A model generated the notes under the pieces. It searched no databases. It was not told the DNA's origin and worked only from the letters and a program-made list of their open reading frames with translations. From UBA965 sp040396955 (GTDB lineage: Bacteria; Chloroflexota; Chloroflexia; Chloroflexales; Roseiflexaceae), in assembly GCA_040396955.1 (NCBI GenBank), contig JBBAWX010000015.1:15542-79541 (forward strand): a DNA stretch of 64,000 bases. Reading direction: 5' to 3'. Of this stretch, positions 18,034 to 28,190 are shown one piece after another. Position 1 is the stretch's first letter; each line of letters opens with the position of its first letter. The position numbers and the translations under genes are program-made.

Positions 18034-21000
18034 ATGAGCACGACGGTGCAACTGTTGACATCCAAAGGGCTCGAGCAGTACATGGCCGGGGTGGCGCCGT
18101 CGTTGCGGCGGCGTGCCCAGGCGCTGTGTGATGCCAACGCAACCACTTTGGCCGACGTTGCACCAACCAGTGCGACGGTTGCGGTCAGTGATGGTGTGCA
18201 TCGGTATCGTGTGACGGTGTTGATGATTGCTGGGCGAGTGACAACGCTGTGCGATTGTGCCCATGCTGATGATGGACCGTGTTTGCATCGGGTTGCCGCC
18301 GTCATCACGGCAGCAACCCACATGCAGATGCACCCGCCACAGCAGTGGGAAGCCTTGTTTGCCGTGGCTGATAAAACAACCCATAAACCGATGAGCCTGC
18401 AACAGGCGCATATTTGCTTCTTTTTGCGGAGCGGGCATCCACATGGTGTGGGGCACGAGCAGTGGGCGTTGTTCCCGGCCAACGTCGTTTTGCGCACGGG
18501 CAGTGACGATTGGGAGCAAGCCGAAGTGCGGCCACTGCGGGCACCCCCGACTCCGGCTGGTCATCCTGATGCCTCATTTGGTGTATTGCAAGCGGCTGCC
18601 ATGTTGTGTGAGCAAACCCTCCGCACCGCCCAGCCTGCCCAGCGTTCTTGGTTGTATGCGGGGGCACTGGCACTCCTCCACGGTGTGCAAGTCTTTCTCA
18701 TTACCGATGAATTCACCTTTCGGCAGCCGATTACCGTGATTAGTGAGCCGGGTGAATTACGGTTGTCTTGCGACGAAGACGGCACGGATTTGTTGTTGCA
18801 GAGTATGGTGTATACGGCGCACCACACCGTGTTGGTTAATCCACAACGGCGCATCGTGTTGCCGTTTTCACCCAACTGGCTCCTCACCGGGCAATCGTTG
18901 GTGGGGATTGGCGATTCAACGCCGCTGGTGGAGCAGATGCTACAGACGCCATTGATGCGTGTGGCTGCCGCTGATCGCGAGCGCTTTGATGCGCGCCTGC
19001 TTGAGTTAGCGGAGCGCGTGCCGTTGTGTGGGTCTGGGTTGCGTTGGGATGAGGTACAAAGCGAACCACTCGGACACATCGAAATCGGTGAAACCGAGCA
19101 GAGCATGTCCATTGCGTTGCGGTTCGATTATGCCGGTGCGTTGGTGGCATTCGACCCACAGTACCCGGCCGCGACCATTTTGCATGGAGGCGAAGAATTA
19201 CACCTCATTCGCATCAATCGTGACATTGACGGTGAAATGCGCATTGTGAGTCTCCTTGAACAACACGGTCTCCGTCTTGGTGACGACGGGTGCTTCCGGC
19301 TCCGCCGGCGGAGCGACCCCGTGGAGTTCATGGTGCGGGTGGTCGGCGGTTTGGTGACCGCCGGTTTGACCGTCGCCGGTGAAGAGCGGCTGTCGCTGGT
19401 GCGGATGCGCATGGCCACCCCTGCCGTGCAAGTGGTCGTATCGTCGCACATTGATTGGTTTGATGTGGCGGCCGTCGTGCATTTTGACGACCTGAGTGTT
19501 GATTTGGCGACCATTCGCCGAGCCGTGTTGCGGCGTGAGCGTTACATCGTACTCGCCGATGGCTCGTTGGGCTTGGTACCGAGTAGTCTTGCGCAACGAT
19601 TGGCGCCGTTGTTGGCCATGGGGGATGAGCAAGATGGGCACCTGCGATACGCCGGGGCGCAAGCGGCAGTAGTCGACCAACTTTTGCAGGTTGCCACCCA
19701 AGCCCAGACCGATGCGGCCTTCGAAGAGCGGCGAGCGCGCTTGCGTTTGTTCGCCCACATCGAGCCCCAGCCGTTGCCGGTGGGGTTTGTGGGGTCGTTG
19801 CGCACCTATCAAAAGGCGGGCTACGACTGGTTGCACTTTCTCAACACGTACGGGTTTGGTGGTTGTCTGGCTGACGACATGGGTGTTGGCAAAACCATTC
19901 AAACGCTGGTATTTGTGCAGTCGCTCCGCGAACGTACCCCGGGTGCCAATGCGGTGCTGATTGTGATGCCTCGTTCGTTGATTTATAACTGGGAACGTGA
20001 ATCTGAGCGTTTTACTCCGGCCATGCGTGTGCTGGTGCATGCGGATCAAGGGCGACAACGGAGCGTGGCTGCCTTTGCAGGGTATGATGTGGTCTTGACC
20101 ACGTATGGCACCATGCTCCGTGACATCGAAATGCTGACACAGTACCGCTTTCAATATGCCATTCTTGATGAGTCACAGGCCATTAAGAACCCCAATGCTG
20201 AGACATCGCGAGCTGTGCGCCGCTTGCAGGCCGACCGGCGTTTGTCGCTGACTGGCACCCCGATTGAAAACAACGTCGTCGAGTTGTGGTCGCAATTCGC
20301 CTTTTTGAATCCCGGGTTGTTGGGGTCAGCTGACACCTTCCGTGAGACGTTCACCCGTGATGATGATGGTCGTGATGAAGCGCTGGTGTTGCTCCGCAAG
20401 TTGACGTACCCCTTCATTTTGCGGCGCACCAAAGACCAAGTGGCTCCTGATTTACCGGCACGGACCGAACATGTCGTGTATAGCGACATGGAACCGGAAC
20501 AACGCCGGCTCTATGATGCACAACGTGATCATTATCGAGCCTTGTTGCTCGGTTTGATAGATACCCAAGGGCAACAACAGGCGCGCGTCAAGATGCTCGA
20601 AGGGTTGCTCCGCTTGCGGCAGATTTGTAATCATCCGCGCCTTGTTGATGCGCAGAATCCGGAGGTGTCGGGCAAATTTGATGCCCTGCTCAGTACCATG
20701 GAGTCAATTAAGTTGTCGGGGCATCGGGCATTGGTGTTTAGTCAGTTCGTGCAGATGCTGAGTCTGATTCGCACTGAGCTGGATGCGCGTGGGATTCGGT
20801 ACGCCTATCTCGATGGGCGGACGCGTGACCGCCAGCAGATTATCGATGCCTTTCAGCACGACACCCAGTTGACGTTTTTCTTGATTAGTTTGCGTGCTGG
20901 CGGAGTCGGTCTCAACTTGACCGCCGCCGATTACGTCATCCACGTTGATCCTTGGTGGAACCCAGCCGTGGAGATGCAGGCTACCGATCGTTCGCACCGC

Positions 21001-21174
21001 ATCGGCCAGACCAAACCGGTCATGGTCTACAAGATGGTGGTGCGTGATTCGGTCGAAGAAAAGATTTTGCAACTGCAAGATCGCAAACGGGAGTTGGTGA
21101 GTCAGCTCATTACACCGGAGCAGGGCGGGGTAAAACACCTCACTCGCGATGATGTAGAGCTTTTATTTACATAA
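18034..21174 (+). CDS. SNF2-family ATPase/helicase with N-terminal SWIM zinc finger
   Basis: 1046 residues. A SWIM motif (Cys73, Cys75, Cys83, His85 in 'LCDCAHADDGPCLH') is followed by a long linker and a SNF2/RapA-type motor in the last ~450 residues: Walker A 'DDMGVGKTIQT' near residue 618, DExH-type box 'LDESQAIKNP' near 710, motif III 'LTGTPIENN', and helicase C motifs 'SLRAGGVGLNLTAADYVIHV' near 951 and 'DRSHRIGQTKPVMVYK'. Such proteins use ATP to move along double-stranded DNA; roles in repair or transcription are inferred from relatives. It begins 4 bp after carB and ends 15 bp before argG, so it is co-transcribed with arginine genes without an obvious metabolic link. Confidence 0.93.
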   Translation: MSTTVQLLTSKGLEQYMAGVAPSLRRRAQALCDANATTLADVAPTSATVAVSDGVHRYRVTVLMIAGRVTTLCDCAHADDGPCLHRVAAVITAATHMQMHPPQQWEALFAVADKTTHKPMSLQQAHICFFLRSGHPHGVGHEQWALFPANVVLRTGSDDWEQAEVRPLRAPPTPAGHPDASFGVLQAAAMLCEQTLRTAQPAQRSWLYAGALALLHGVQVFLITDEFTFRQPITVISEPGELRLSCDEDGTDLLLQSMVYTAHHTVLVNPQRRIVLPFSPNWLLTGQSLVGIGDSTPLVEQMLQTPLMRVAAADRERFDARLLELAERVPLCGSGLRWDEVQSEPLGHIEIGETEQSMSIALRFDYAGALVAFDPQYPAATILHGGEELHLIRINRDIDGEMRIVSLLEQHGLRLGDDGCFRLRRRSDPVEFMVRVVGGLVTAGLTVAGEERLSLVRMRMATPAVQVVVSSHIDWFDVAAVVHFDDLSVDLATIRRAVLRRERYIVLADGSLGLVPSSLAQRLAPLLAMGDEQDGHLRYAGAQAAVVDQLLQVATQAQTDAAFEERRARLRLFAHIEPQPLPVGFVGSLRTYQKAGYDWLHFLNTYGFGGCLADDMGVGKTIQTLVFVQSLRERTPGANAVLIVMPRSLIYNWERESERFTPAMRVLVHADQGRQRSVAAFAGYDVVLTTYGTMLRDIEMLTQYRFQYAILDESQAIKNPNAETSRAVRRLQADRRLSLTGTPIENNVVELWSQFAFLNPGLLGSADTFRETFTRDDDGRDEALVLLRKLTYPFILRRTKDQVAPDLPARTEHVVYSDMEPEQRRLYDAQRDHYRALLLGLIDTQGQQQARVKMLEGLLRLRQICNHPRLVDAQNPEVSGKFDALLSTMESIKLSGHRALVFSQFVQMLSLIRTELDARGIRYAYLDGRTRDRQQIIDAFQHDTQLTFFLISLRAGGVGLNLTAADYVIHVDPWWNPAVEMQATDRSHRIGQTKPVMVYKMVVRDSVEEKILQLQDRKRELVSQLITPEQGGVKHLTRDDVELLFT

Positions 21175-21188
21175 CAAAGGAGTCTGTC

Positions 21189-22403
21189 ATGGACCGTCCC
21201 AAGGTGAAGAAAGTGGTGTTGGCGTACTCAGGTGGCTTGGATACCAGCATCATCGTGCCCTGGTTGAAGCAAAACTACGGTAACCCGGAAGTGATTTGTT
21301 ATTGTGGGCATCTTGGTCAAGACGATGAACTCGTCGGCATCGAGGAGAAGGCCATTGCCAGTGGTGCTTCGAAATGCTATGTCGAGGATGTACGTGAAAT
21401 CTTCGTGCGCGATTATCTCTTCCCGATGATTCAGTCGGGTGCCGTCTACGAGCGGCTCTATCTGCTTGGTACCTCGGTGGCTCGGCCGTTGTTGGCCAAG
21501 CGCCAGGCTGAAATTGCCTTGCAAGAGGGTGCTGATGCGGTGGCACACGGGTGCACGGGCAAAGGCAACGACCAGGTGCGCTTTGAGCTGACCTACATGG
21601 TGATGGCGCCACACCTGAAGGTGATTGCACCATGGCGTGAATGGAACATCCGCTCACGCGAAGATGCGCTCGACTACGCGGCCGAGCACAATGTGCCGGT
21701 ATCGGCGACACTCAAGTCGATTTACAGCCGCGACCGCAACATTTGGCACATGTCGCACGAGGGTGGCATCCTTGAGGATCCATGGAATGAGCCCGAAGAG
21801 CCGATGTACACCATGTCGGTGTCACCCGAAGATGCACCAGATGCTGCCGAGTACGTTGAAATCGACTTTGTGAAGGGTATCCCGACCAAAGTCAACGGCG
21901 AGGCCATGGGCCCGGTTGCGCTTCTCAAAGCCTTGAACGAGCTGGGGAGCAAGCACGGCATTGGGCGTATCGACCTGGTCGAAAATCGCCTTGTGGGCAT
22001 GAAGAGTCACGGTGTCTATGAAACACCGGGTGGCACGTTGTTGCGGGTGGCGCACCAGGCCATCGAGCAGTTGGCACTTGATCGCGACACCCTGCACTAC
22101 AAGGATGTCGTCGCTCATCGCTATGCCGAGGTGGTGTACTACGGGCAGTGGTTTACGCCATTGCGCCATGCACTCCAGGCCTTCTTTGATGTGACCCAGC
22201 AAAACGTGACGGGCACGGCCCGGCTCAAGCTCTACAAGGGCAACGCCATCTTGGTTGGGCGTAAGGCGGAAAAGTCGCTCTACAACCCGGATATTGCCAG
22301 CTTCACGATGAGTGATTCATACAACCAGAAGGACGCTGAGGGCTTCATCAAGATCTTCGGCTTGCCCATGAAAGTCCAGTCATTCGTGGATGGGAAGAAG
22401 TAA
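21189..22403 (+). CDS. argG: Argininosuccinate synthase
   Basis: 404 residues. It joins citrulline and aspartate using ATP. The N-terminal PP-loop is 'VVLAYSGGLDTSIIVPWLKQ'; 'HGCTGKGNDQVRFEL' binds citrulline/aspartate; 'NIWHMSHEGGILEDPWNEP' is family-specific. GGAG at 21178-21181 sets the ATG at 21189. Length and motifs are standard. It lies between the SNF2 gene and argJ. Confidence 0.97.
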   Translation: MDRPKVKKVVLAYSGGLDTSIIVPWLKQNYGNPEVICYCGHLGQDDELVGIEEKAIASGASKCYVEDVREIFVRDYLFPMIQSGAVYERLYLLGTSVARPLLAKRQAEIALQEGADAVAHGCTGKGNDQVRFELTYMVMAPHLKVIAPWREWNIRSREDALDYAAEHNVPVSATLKSIYSRDRNIWHMSHEGGILEDPWNEPEEPMYTMSVSPEDAPDAAEYVEIDFVKGIPTKVNGEAMGPVALLKALNELGSKHGIGRIDLVENRLVGMKSHGVYETPGGTLLRVAHQAIEQLALDRDTLHYKDVVAHRYAEVVYYGQWFTPLRHALQAFFDVTQQNVTGTARLKLYKGNAILVGRKAEKSLYNPDIASFTMSDSYNQKDAEGFIKIFGLPMKVQSFVDGKK

Positions 22404-22420
22404 TAAGTAAAGGGACGGTC

Positions 22421-23623
22421 ATGACAGACGTATTCACTCTGGCCCCCGGATTTCGCACGGCGGCAACGGCCTGTGGTCTGAAAAAAGACGCTGCGTTGGA
22501 CCTGACCTTGGTAGTCGCCGATAGCCCGTGTAGTGCGGCCGGTGTCTTTACCACGAATCGGGTGCAAGCGGCACCGGTATTGTACGATCGTGAGGTGTTG
22601 GCCACGAGTGCCGGCGAAATCCGTGGGATTATCGCCAACGCTGGTTGTGCCAATGCCTGTACGGGAGATGAGGGCAAAGCGAATACGCGCGCCATGGCCG
22701 GCTTGGCCGCAGATTTGGTCGGTGCGCGCGCCGACCAAATCTTGGTCTTGTCGACAGGAGTCATTGGGCGTCAGCTCGACATGGCCAAAGTGACCAAGGG
22801 GGTGCAGGCGTTGGCGCCACAGACGTGGCAGACCAGCGCTGAAGCGGCCTCGTTGGCGATTATGACCACCGACACCCACCCCAAGCGGGCCCGGGCGACG
22901 GCGGTGATTGCCGGTCACGAAGTGACGGTGGCAGGCATGGCCAAAGGGGCGGGGATGATTCACCCGGGTATGGCCACCATGCTGGGCATTGTGACCACCG
23001 ATGCACAGGTGGCCCCTGCACTATTGGCGACGGCCCTCAAGCAGGCGGTCAATCAGAGTTTCAACCGCATCAGCGTGGACGGTGACATGAGTACCAACGA
23101 CACGGTGCTGTTGTTGGCCTCTGGAGTGTCTAAGGCCGTGATTGGTGAGACCGAATTGGCACAGTTTACAGCGTTGTTGAGCCAGGTTTGCATGGAGCTA
23201 GCCAAGCGCATTGCCCGTGACGGCGAAGGTGCCACCAAGTTGGTCGAGATCCGTGTCACGGGGGCGGTTGATGGGGCCATGGCACACCGTGTGGCCGATA
23301 GCATTGCCTGCTCGCCACTGGTCAAAACGGCCATCCACGGCAATGATCCGAATTGGGGGCGTGTGGTCTGTGCTGCCGGGTATAGTGGTGCCGCCATTGA
23401 CCCCGATACGTTGACCCTTGATTTTGGCCTGGGTGATGAGCAAATTCGCTTGGTGACCGCAGGGATGCCAGTCGTGGCAGACCTCAATGCGGCTTCGCAG
23501 TTGCTCCGACGCGAAAACGTGTATATCACACTCGACTTGGGCATGGGGCAGGCTGCTACGACGGTGTGGACCTGTGATTTCAGCAAAGAGTACGTGGAAG
23601 TCAACGCACATTACACGACATAG
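22421..23623 (+). CDS. argJ: Bifunctional ornithine acetyltransferase / N-acetylglutamate synthase
   Basis: 400 residues. ArgJ recycles the acetyl group from N-acetylornithine to glutamate. The autocleavage site lies in 'HPGMATMLGIVTTDA', where the Thr becomes the N-terminal nucleophile of the beta chain; 'KGAGMIHPG' and 'SFNRISVDGDMSTNDTV' are also diagnostic. AAGGGA precedes the ATG by six bases. Having ArgJ means the cyclic pathway is used, and argA provides anaplerotic N-acetylglutamate. argD, the aminotransferase between ArgC and ArgJ, is not in the window. Confidence 0.96.
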   Translation: MTDVFTLAPGFRTAATACGLKKDAALDLTLVVADSPCSAAGVFTTNRVQAAPVLYDREVLATSAGEIRGIIANAGCANACTGDEGKANTRAMAGLAADLVGARADQILVLSTGVIGRQLDMAKVTKGVQALAPQTWQTSAEAASLAIMTTDTHPKRARATAVIAGHEVTVAGMAKGAGMIHPGMATMLGIVTTDAQVAPALLATALKQAVNQSFNRISVDGDMSTNDTVLLLASGVSKAVIGETELAQFTALLSQVCMELAKRIARDGEGATKLVEIRVTGAVDGAMAHRVADSIACSPLVKTAIHGNDPNWGRVVCAAGYSGAAIDPDTLTLDFGLGDEQIRLVTAGMPVVADLNAASQLLRRENVYITLDLGMGQAATTVWTCDFSKEYVEVNAHYTT

Positions 23624-23702
23624 TGTGGTAGGTGGCTTGTAAGACTGGCTGTAGCCGGTGTTGTGCATGGTGTAACGACAGGGAAAGCGGGGGCAACTCA
23701 GG

Positions 23703-26111
23703 ATGGGTGCATGGCGATCATTGACACAATTCGCGCATCACATCTGGATTCGTAGGCCACTAGATGTGTGGGCGATCGTCCTCATCTGCAGTGTCGTTAC
23801 GATGGTTATGGCACCCGTGTTGGTGGGGCAACGCACGTGGTTGCCCCTCAACATCATGGTGCATTTGCCCCCTTGGAGTTTTTCATACGAGCGTATGCCG
23901 ATTGGCAACACGCTGCCAAGTGATTTGATTTTGAAACACTACCCGCAGCGCCTTTTTTATGCCCGTGAAGTATGGTCGGGTCAGTTGCCGCTGTGGAACC
24001 CGTACATTTTAAGTGGCACGCCTTTTTTGGCCGTTGCCAACAGTAGTGTCTGGTACCCATTGACCGTATTATTTGCGCTCCTCCCCACCGACATGGCCTT
24101 TGGTGTGGTTGCGTGGTTCCACCTATTGATTGGCAGCATAAGTTCCTGGGCATTGGCGCGTTCCTTGCACATTGCACCGATTCCTGCCTTGTTGGTGCCT
24201 GTCATCTATCTGGGCTCCGGGTTTGCAAGCAAATGGTTGGCACTGCCGACCATGGGAGGGGTGGTGGCTTGGACCCCAGTTGCAATGTACGGAGCCATCG
24301 CCTTGGGGACGAACGTGGCGCGCGCAGATTGGGTGGGTGCACGGCGGGCTGCGGTGTTTTTTGGGGCGGGTGTGGTGCTTGCTGGTCTATCTCAACCCGA
24401 CACGTCGTTGTACGTGGTAGCAGCCGGGAGTATGGTGGCCATTGGCATGGTATGGCGCGAACGGGCGCAGTATGTGCCTCACATGGTGGGCGCATTGGTG
24501 GCGATTGGTGTGACGGTTTTTGGGCTGATGGCGCCACAAATTCTGCCCACCGTGGAGCTCGGCATGTCGGTGTCACGGGCGGGTGGGCAGGGCAATTATA
24601 GCCCGCTGGCAATTGTGACCACCATCGCGCCCGAATTATTGACCAGCCTGCACGCCGCTGGTGATTGGGGCTACAAAGAAGGTACGTTGCCCGATTGGCA
24701 TATCGGGTTGCTCCCGTTGCTACTCTGGTTGACCGGGTGGTGGGTGCTTGATGATAAGCGCATGCAGGTGCTGGCTGGTGTCGCCCTTCTGTGCATTGGG
24801 TATGCGATTTCCCCCGTTGCATGGTGGCAGAGTGTGCCGCTACTGTCGCAGTTCCGTGAATTGAGTCGGGCCATGTTGCCGGCGTCATTGTTGATGGGCG
24901 TGACAGGAGCCGCCACGGTGATGCGCGTGCAATCCTCGGCTCGGCGCGAACTCCACATGGTCGGTCTCGTGCCAGCTCTTGCGTGTGCGGTCGCCCTCGG
25001 GTATGCGTGGAGTGTGACTCCTGGATTGCCATGGCGCATATTGGCGTCATACCAAGGCATAGAATGGCTGTGGCTTACCTCGAGTATGGTGGTATTTGGG
25101 GCACTGTGGTGGCGTCGTTTCGCTCTGCATGCGTGGATGCCGGTGGTCGTGCTGGTGGTCGTGGCACTGCAACTGTGGTGGTACTGGCGCCCGTTGTACC
25201 AACCCATCGATGCGCGGGCGGTGGTGGCTACCACCGATTTGCGTGCCGAAGTACCAGCCGATGTGATGTCAGATCCGGTGTTGCCGATGACACGCATGCA
25301 GTACTTTTTACAGCGTCAGCCCGGTCTCTTTCGCATCTTTGCAGCCGACTATCCCTTTTATCAATCCAACACCAACATGGTGGCTGAGCTCTCCGATGTG
25401 CGCGGTTTTGATTCGTTGATTTGGGGCGAGTATGCACGGTTTGTCCGTCGTTGGGAGGGGAACCTGCAAGATGGTGGCAACAGTGTCAGCATGTATTTGA
25501 CCAAAGCCAGCGCCACGCCGCGGTGGCTCGATTTGACCAATGTGCGCTATGTGCTGTTTCGGCCCGATTCACCGTTGATTGCGCAGTTCCCTGGCCTTGA
25601 GCGTGTTCATCAAAGTGATGAGGGGAGCATTTATTTGAACCCCAACGCCCTGCCTCGGGCCTATCTCGTGCATCGGGTGGAGCAGGTGGCCGATGTGCAA
25701 ACCGTATATGCGCGGCTACGTGATCCACAGTTTCCGCTAGGAGATGCGGTGGTCACTCAGGCGGCGGTGCCGGCCGTGGAGCCAGTTGTTGATGCAGTGA
25801 CTCTGCCCGAGGTGCGCAGTTATCGTGCCAATCGTGTGGTCATTACGGGGATGGCACAAGCTGCAGGGGTGTTGGTGCTGAGTGACACCAACTATCCGGG
25901 GTGGCAGGCCACACTCAATGGCGCAACGGTGCCCATTTACACCGTCAATGGCGTGTTTCGGGGTGTCTGGGTGCCTGCAGGGGCCTACGAGGTGGTGTTT
26001 TGGTATTGGCCAACGAGCTTGAGTTGGGGGGTAGCTTTGTGGGCAACCACGGTAGGGGTGCTGGTGGCTGGAGGAATGTATTTGCGCCGACGTGCGACTC
26101 TGCACCGGTGA
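23703..26111 (+). CDS. YfhO-like polytopic membrane protein
   Basis: 802 residues with around a dozen membrane segments, then an extracytoplasmic C-terminal domain and a final helix near the end. It fits the bacterial YfhO family: early 'PLWNPYILSGTPFLAVANSS', and near the C terminus 'LVLSDTNYPGWQATLNGA' followed by 'NGVFRGVWVPAGAYEVVFWY'. In Gram-positive relatives YfhO-type proteins add sugars to envelope polymers from lipid-linked donors (GT-C fold). It begins 79 bp after argJ with only a weak ribosome site (CAGG) and no clear promoter, and ends 19 bp before argH, so it appears embedded in the arginine operon. A metabolic link is not obvious. Confidence 0.85.
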   Translation: MGAWRSLTQFAHHIWIRRPLDVWAIVLICSVVTMVMAPVLVGQRTWLPLNIMVHLPPWSFSYERMPIGNTLPSDLILKHYPQRLFYAREVWSGQLPLWNPYILSGTPFLAVANSSVWYPLTVLFALLPTDMAFGVVAWFHLLIGSISSWALARSLHIAPIPALLVPVIYLGSGFASKWLALPTMGGVVAWTPVAMYGAIALGTNVARADWVGARRAAVFFGAGVVLAGLSQPDTSLYVVAAGSMVAIGMVWRERAQYVPHMVGALVAIGVTVFGLMAPQILPTVELGMSVSRAGGQGNYSPLAIVTTIAPELLTSLHAAGDWGYKEGTLPDWHIGLLPLLLWLTGWWVLDDKRMQVLAGVALLCIGYAISPVAWWQSVPLLSQFRELSRAMLPASLLMGVTGAATVMRVQSSARRELHMVGLVPALACAVALGYAWSVTPGLPWRILASYQGIEWLWLTSSMVVFGALWWRRFALHAWMPVVVLVVVALQLWWYWRPLYQPIDARAVVATTDLRAEVPADVMSDPVLPMTRMQYFLQRQPGLFRIFAADYPFYQSNTNMVAELSDVRGFDSLIWGEYARFVRRWEGNLQDGGNSVSMYLTKASATPRWLDLTNVRYVLFRPDSPLIAQFPGLERVHQSDEGSIYLNPNALPRAYLVHRVEQVADVQTVYARLRDPQFPLGDAVVTQAAVPAVEPVVDAVTLPEVRSYRANRVVITGMAQAAGVLVLSDTNYPGWQATLNGATVPIYTVNGVFRGVWVPAGAYEVVFWYWPTSLSWGVALWATTVGVLVAGGMYLRRRATLHR

Positions 26112-26130
26112 CCATGAGGAGGGCATACAC

Positions 26131-27495
26131 ATGTGGGGTGGACGATTCAGCGAAGGTCTCGATGCGCGCATGGCCGAATTCAACAATTCTTTTCCCTTTG
26201 ATCGGACCATGTGGGCCGAAGATATCAAGGGGAGCATGGCGTGGGCCCGGCAAATTCAGCAGGCGGGCATTATTACCACCGTCGAGCTCGATCAACTCTT
26301 GCGTGGCTTGCAGGCGGTATACGATGAATTTGCCCAGGGTGTGTTTGTTGCCAAAGACGATGAAGACATCCACTCGGCCGTCGAGCGGCGCCTCGGCGAG
26401 TTCGTCGGGGCGGTAGCCGGCAAGCTCCACACTGGACGGAGCCGCAATGATCAGGTGGCCACCGACATTCGGCTGTGGACATTGGGTGCGATTGCACGGG
26501 CAGATGCCGCGGTGCGTCTCGTACAGCACGCATTGTTGGATCAGGCCAAAGCCGCTGGCGACCTGATTATCCCCGGGTACACACACGTCCAACGGGCTCA
26601 GCCTCTGCTCCTGTCGCACTGGTTGTTGTCGCACTTTTGGCCACTCGAGCGCGATCGGCAGCGTTTGGCTGACTGTGCGGCTCGGGTGTCGTCGTTGCCA
26701 CTCGGCTCAGGCGCCATCGCAGGTACGCCGTTGCGCATCGATCGCCATGCCTTGGCGCATGATCTCGGCATGCAGGCTCCGACCCCCAATAGCGTCGATG
26801 CGGTCAGTGATCGTGATTTCATCGCCGAATTCCTTTTCGTGGCCGCCATGATTGGCATCCATATCAGCCGCTTGTCCGAGGACATGGTGTTGTACAGCAG
26901 TGCCGAGTACGCCTTCGTGCGACTGGCCGATGCGTATTCCACTGGCTCGAGTTTGATGCCACAAAAGAAAAACCCCGACTCATTTGAGCTTGCGCGTGGC
27001 AAGTCGGGGCGCTTGGTCGGCAACTTGATGACCATTTTGACGGTGTTGAAAGGTCTCCCATCCGCCTACAACAAAGACCTCCAAGAAGACAAAGAGCCAC
27101 TGTTTGACACGATGCGCACTCTTGAGGTGACCTTGCCGGTGGTGGCCGGGGCCATGGCGACGGCGCAGTTTATCCCGGCAGCGTTGCAACGTGGCCTCGA
27201 TGACGCCATGTTGGCGACCGATGTGGCGGATTTCTTGGTCGATCGTGGTGTGCCGTTCCGCACCGCCCATAAAGTGGTCGGGCAACTCGTGCGTCTCGCT
27301 GAGGACAAAGGGGTCAAGATGGCAGAATTGGACGTCGCCGATTTTGTGGCCGTTGAGCGTACATTCAACGCCGATGTGTATGCCTGCTTCAGCATGGCGG
27401 CATCAGTGCGGGCTCGCACGGTGCACGGTGCGACGGCGCCGAGTGCGGTGGCAGCACAGATTGCCCTGGCCGAGCAGGCGCTGTCGCATGCCTAG
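26131..27495 (+). CDS. argH: Argininosuccinate lyase
   Basis: 454 residues, fumarase/aspartase superfamily; it splits argininosuccinate into arginine and fumarate. The signature 'GSSLMPQKKNPDSFEL' holds the catalytic Ser loop; 'HTGRSRNDQVATDIRLW' and 'GYTHVQRAQPLLLSHW' bind substrate. I chose the ATG at 26131 ('MWGGRFSEG', the conserved N terminus) after GAGGAGGG, not the upstream ATG that lies inside the preceding gene. Length is normal. Confidence 0.97.
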   Translation: MWGGRFSEGLDARMAEFNNSFPFDRTMWAEDIKGSMAWARQIQQAGIITTVELDQLLRGLQAVYDEFAQGVFVAKDDEDIHSAVERRLGEFVGAVAGKLHTGRSRNDQVATDIRLWTLGAIARADAAVRLVQHALLDQAKAAGDLIIPGYTHVQRAQPLLLSHWLLSHFWPLERDRQRLADCAARVSSLPLGSGAIAGTPLRIDRHALAHDLGMQAPTPNSVDAVSDRDFIAEFLFVAAMIGIHISRLSEDMVLYSSAEYAFVRLADAYSTGSSLMPQKKNPDSFELARGKSGRLVGNLMTILTVLKGLPSAYNKDLQEDKEPLFDTMRTLEVTLPVVAGAMATAQFIPAALQRGLDDAMLATDVADFLVDRGVPFRTAHKVVGQLVRLAEDKGVKMAELDVADFVAVERTFNADVYACFSMAASVRARTVHGATAPSAVAAQIALAEQALSHA

Positions 27496-27522
27496 TCAGT
27501 GTGTGAGGAGGGGCGGGTGACT

Positions 27523-28140
27523 ATGCCGGAGTGGTTAACATGGGCCCGGCGTATTCAGGCGCTTGCACAATCGGGCTTGACCTATGCCAACAACGAATTT
27601 GACCGTGAGCGCTATCACGAATTGCGCACCATTGCGGCCGAAATGATGGCACACGGGAGTGTGACCGATGTGCGCCACATTGAGGAGTTGTTTGCTCAGC
27701 AACACGGGTATATGACGCCCAAGGTGGGGGTGCGATCCATCGTCTTTGATGACCAGCAACGCCTGTTGATGGTACGTGAAAATGCCGATGGTGGCTGGAC
27801 CCCGCCAGGGGGCTGGTGCGATGTGGGGAGCACGCCAAGTGAGGTCGCGGTGCGTGAAGTACGTGAAGAGACCGGCTTGCAGGTGACTGTGACGCGCCTA
27901 ATTGCGGTGCTTGACCGCGACAAACAGGGCCACACCCCCATCCCCTGGCACGTGTACATCATCTTCTTTTTGTGCGAAGTGGTTGGTGGTGAACTCCAAG
28001 CATCGCACGAGGTCAGCGAGGTGGGATGGTTTCACCAGGCCGACATCCCACCACTCTCGCTGGACCGAGTGGTGCCCGGCGAGATTGAGCTGTTTTTTGC
28101 CTATCACGCTGACCCACAGCGTGAGCCGACGTTTGATTGA
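27523..28140 (+). CDS. NUDIX hydrolase with Nudix_N domain
   Basis: 205 residues. Residues 1-60 form the helical Nudix_N domain ('WARRIQALAQSGLTYANNEF'), and the catalytic domain follows with NUDIX box 'GGWCDVGSTPSEVAVREVRE' then 'ETGLQ', in which the Glu residues that bind Mg2+ are intact. This two-domain form is related to hydrolases of nucleoside diphosphates linked to a side group (ADP-ribose or similar). AGGAGGGG upstream supports the ATG at 27523; a GTG at 27517 is possible. It sits between argH and argF with short spacers, so it is co-transcribed. Its substrate is unknown. Confidence 0.88.
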   Translation: MPEWLTWARRIQALAQSGLTYANNEFDRERYHELRTIAAEMMAHGSVTDVRHIEELFAQQHGYMTPKVGVRSIVFDDQQRLLMVRENADGGWTPPGGWCDVGSTPSEVAVREVREETGLQVTVTRLIAVLDRDKQGHTPIPWHVYIIFFLCEVVGGELQASHEVSEVGWFHQADIPPLSLDRVVPGEIELFFAYHADPQREPTFD

Positions 28141-28190
28141 TAGGCCAATGACGATTGCACGATGGATATCGTGGATGTGGAAGGGACACC

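Noticed and set aside
22280..22963. Long antisense frame over argG and argJ
   Set aside because: It mirrors the codon pattern of the genuine genes and has no recognisable domain. The same applies to other antisense frames such as those over carB and SNF2.
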